This document shows, piece after piece, positions 5,037 through 6,179 of a stretch of 6,179 nt of DNA. Made by a program: the position numbers and the translations under genes. The notes below the pieces were generated by a model. That model saw only the letters and a list, made by a program, of their open reading frames with translations, was not told where the DNA came from and searched no databases. How positions within the stretch are numbered: the first letter of the stretch is position 1; each line of letters opens with the position of its first letter. The DNA lies in contig JAGOLU010000054.1 in the NCBI GenBank assembly GCA_017993865.1, forward strand, positions 1-6,179, written 5' to 3'. Source of the stretch: Candidatus Woesebacteria bacterium. Lineage in GTDB: Bacteria > Patescibacteriota > Microgenomatia > UBA1406 > GWC2-37-13.

Positions 5037-6179
5037 TTACACAAGATTGTGATGTTTGTGCTGGTTGAATGACTTCCAAAGAAGAATTCCGATTGTGCCA
5101 AGCCCAATCACAAAACCCCCATATTCCAAATATTGAGGCCAAAAAAGTAAGATGATTGTGCTATTTTCCCCTTGTCCGCCAGTTCCTGCGCTAGCTGGAA
5201 GGCGGAATCCATTTGCCCACCCATTGACCTTCACATGAGGTAGTACGCTCAGCTTGGCAGGTTGCATCTCCAATCCAATCCACCCAGATTCATATGCTTG
5301 GTCGAGGACGAGGCGAGACGAATCTTGTATGTCTACCTGTACGGTATACGAATAGTAGCTATTCTTTTGGACCGAGCGGATTTTACTATCCGTAGTCTTA
5401 TTGAGTTGTCGAGGTTGTAATGATTGAAACTGTAGACGCGCAATGCTCTCGAATGGTAGTTCGTACATACGAACTGATTTCAGAATGTTCTCGTGTTTCG
5501 CTCCGTGGAACGGACTATCTTGAAAAACCATTGAGTACCCAATACCTGTGGTAGATCGGGGTGGAATAACATAATATTCTATGTTGGTATTGAGAATATC
5601 ATCGAGCACCGTTTGTTTCTTAGTCAAATCGGTCATATAGAACGTGAGATTTCTCCCCGAGATGTGATCGGTTATTATTTCCAGAACATATCCTCTATCT
5701 TGGGAAAGGGTAGACATGGCATACCCAATACACGTCGACTGCGGATCGGCAGTCGTAACACGTATGGATTTGTTGTCCTGTGGGGATACGGTGCCCACTT
5801 TATTCGAAGAATCGCACGGTTGAATATCACCTTTGCCGAGGTCTGCCTCGTATGACAGCACCGCTGGATATGTAATCTGCAGTGATTGTCCCTTCATTTT
5901 AGCATCGAAGTTGTCTTGTGCGCATTCCTCTGTGGGACATGTTTGATGTATCGCGTACCGAGTAGGATAGATACCCGTTGGTATAGTGCTTTCTAAACGG
6001 AACAACCCGTCTGATCGTGAAATATTCCAATTCGTATTTACGTTTGATTGTGAATTGAGATTTGCAAAGGGAACAAAGATATCTGGCTGGCTTTCTGAGT
6101 CTGACTGATAATCCCCAGAGGTTGCATATCCGACATCTTGACTGGTTGCGGTTGTATCCTGACTTACATTTATAATAGG
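5037..6179 (-). CDS. Partial: C-terminus of a membrane-anchored GT-C/YfhO-like protein
   Basis: Only the C-terminal 380 residues are visible. The frame has no stop from 5037 to the right edge, and the first possible initiator inside it (TTG at 6005) is just an internal Leu codon, so the start lies outside the window. Most of the visible part is a polar, beta-rich domain likely outside the cytoplasm. It has four cysteines (visible residues 81, 86, 122, 150), enough for two disulfides. Near the end come AYESGW (295-300), VNGWANGF (318-325) and FWPQYLEY (346-353), then one membrane helix (about 351-368) and a basic tail (KSFNQHKHH), which would face the cytoplasm. From memory, this ending resembles large multi-pass GT-C glycosyltransferase-like or YfhO-like proteins of Patescibacteria, where a beta domain sits between the last helices. 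If so, the missing N-terminus should carry many helices and the protein would act on lipid-linked sugars for cell-surface glycans. That function is inferred. It converges on the helicase gene and shares no operon with it. Confidence 0.87.
   Translation of the reverse strand, partial: PIINVSQDTTATSQDVGYATSGDYQSDSESQPDIFVPFANLNSQSNVNTNWNISRSDGLFRLESTIPTGIYPTRYAIHQTCPTEECAQDNFDAKMKGQSLQITYPAVLSYEADLGKGDIQPCDSSNKVGTVSPQDNKSIRVTTADPQSTCIGYAMSTLSQDRGYVLEIITDHISGRNLTFYMTDLTKKQTVLDDILNTNIEYYVIPPRSTTGIGYSMVFQDSPFHGAKHENILKSVRMYELPFESIARLQFQSLQPRQLNKTTDSKIRSVQKNSYYSYTVQVDIQDSSRLVLDQAYESGWIGLEMQPAKLSVLPHVKVNGWANGFRLPASAGTGGQGENSTIILLFWPQYLEYGGFVIGLGTIGILLWKSFNQHKHHNLV

Overview
The window comes from a bacterial chromosome or large contig using the standard bacterial code: the coding frames end in TAG or TAA and none needs TGA read as an amino acid. 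It holds two complete protein genes and one gene cut by the right edge. A long orphan superfamily 2 helicase, a large-membrane-protein C-terminus with a VNGWANGF...FWPQYLEY signature, and a TGTCAT...ATGACA palindromic repeat fit best, from memory, with Patescibacteria/CPR-type genomes. That assignment is an inference with modest confidence, because no rRNA or other taxonomic marker is present.

Layout. Positions 1-246 are AT-richer and carry no gene I can support, only two hairpins that could end transcription from the right. Positions 247-1302 (minus strand) encode a secreted, modular, Thr-linker protein of unknown function. This gene and its surroundings (about 200-1490) are visibly GC-richer than everything else in the window. 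It has its own Shine-Dalgarno sequence and a plausible promoter overlapping a dyad. Positions 1303-2150 are an unusually long non-coding stretch dense in inverted repeats: a 32-nt hairpin, a 52-nt hairpin with 12-bp perfect outer arms at the edge of the GC-rich block, a 75-bp composite palindromic repeat, two short operator-like dyads and a bulged hairpin.

Positions 2151-4970 (plus strand) encode a 939-residue SF2 helicase/ATPase with a complete motor and a 450-residue C-terminal half that looks like repeated helix-turn-helix-plus-wing modules. Only 66 bases separate its stop from the stop of the next gene. That gene (5037-6179, minus strand, convergent) is the C-terminal 380 residues of a membrane-anchored protein. 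Its reading frame stays open through the right edge, so its true start lies outside the window.

The three genes do not form an operon: orientations are minus, plus, minus, with a divergent gap of about 850 bases and a convergent gap of 66. I see no nuclease, methyltransferase, toxin-antitoxin, recombinase or CRISPR partner, so nothing supports a defence or mobile system beyond the helicase. The points most worth checking are the composition break with its secreted protein, the inverted-repeat-rich intergenic region, and the modular C-terminus of the helicase.
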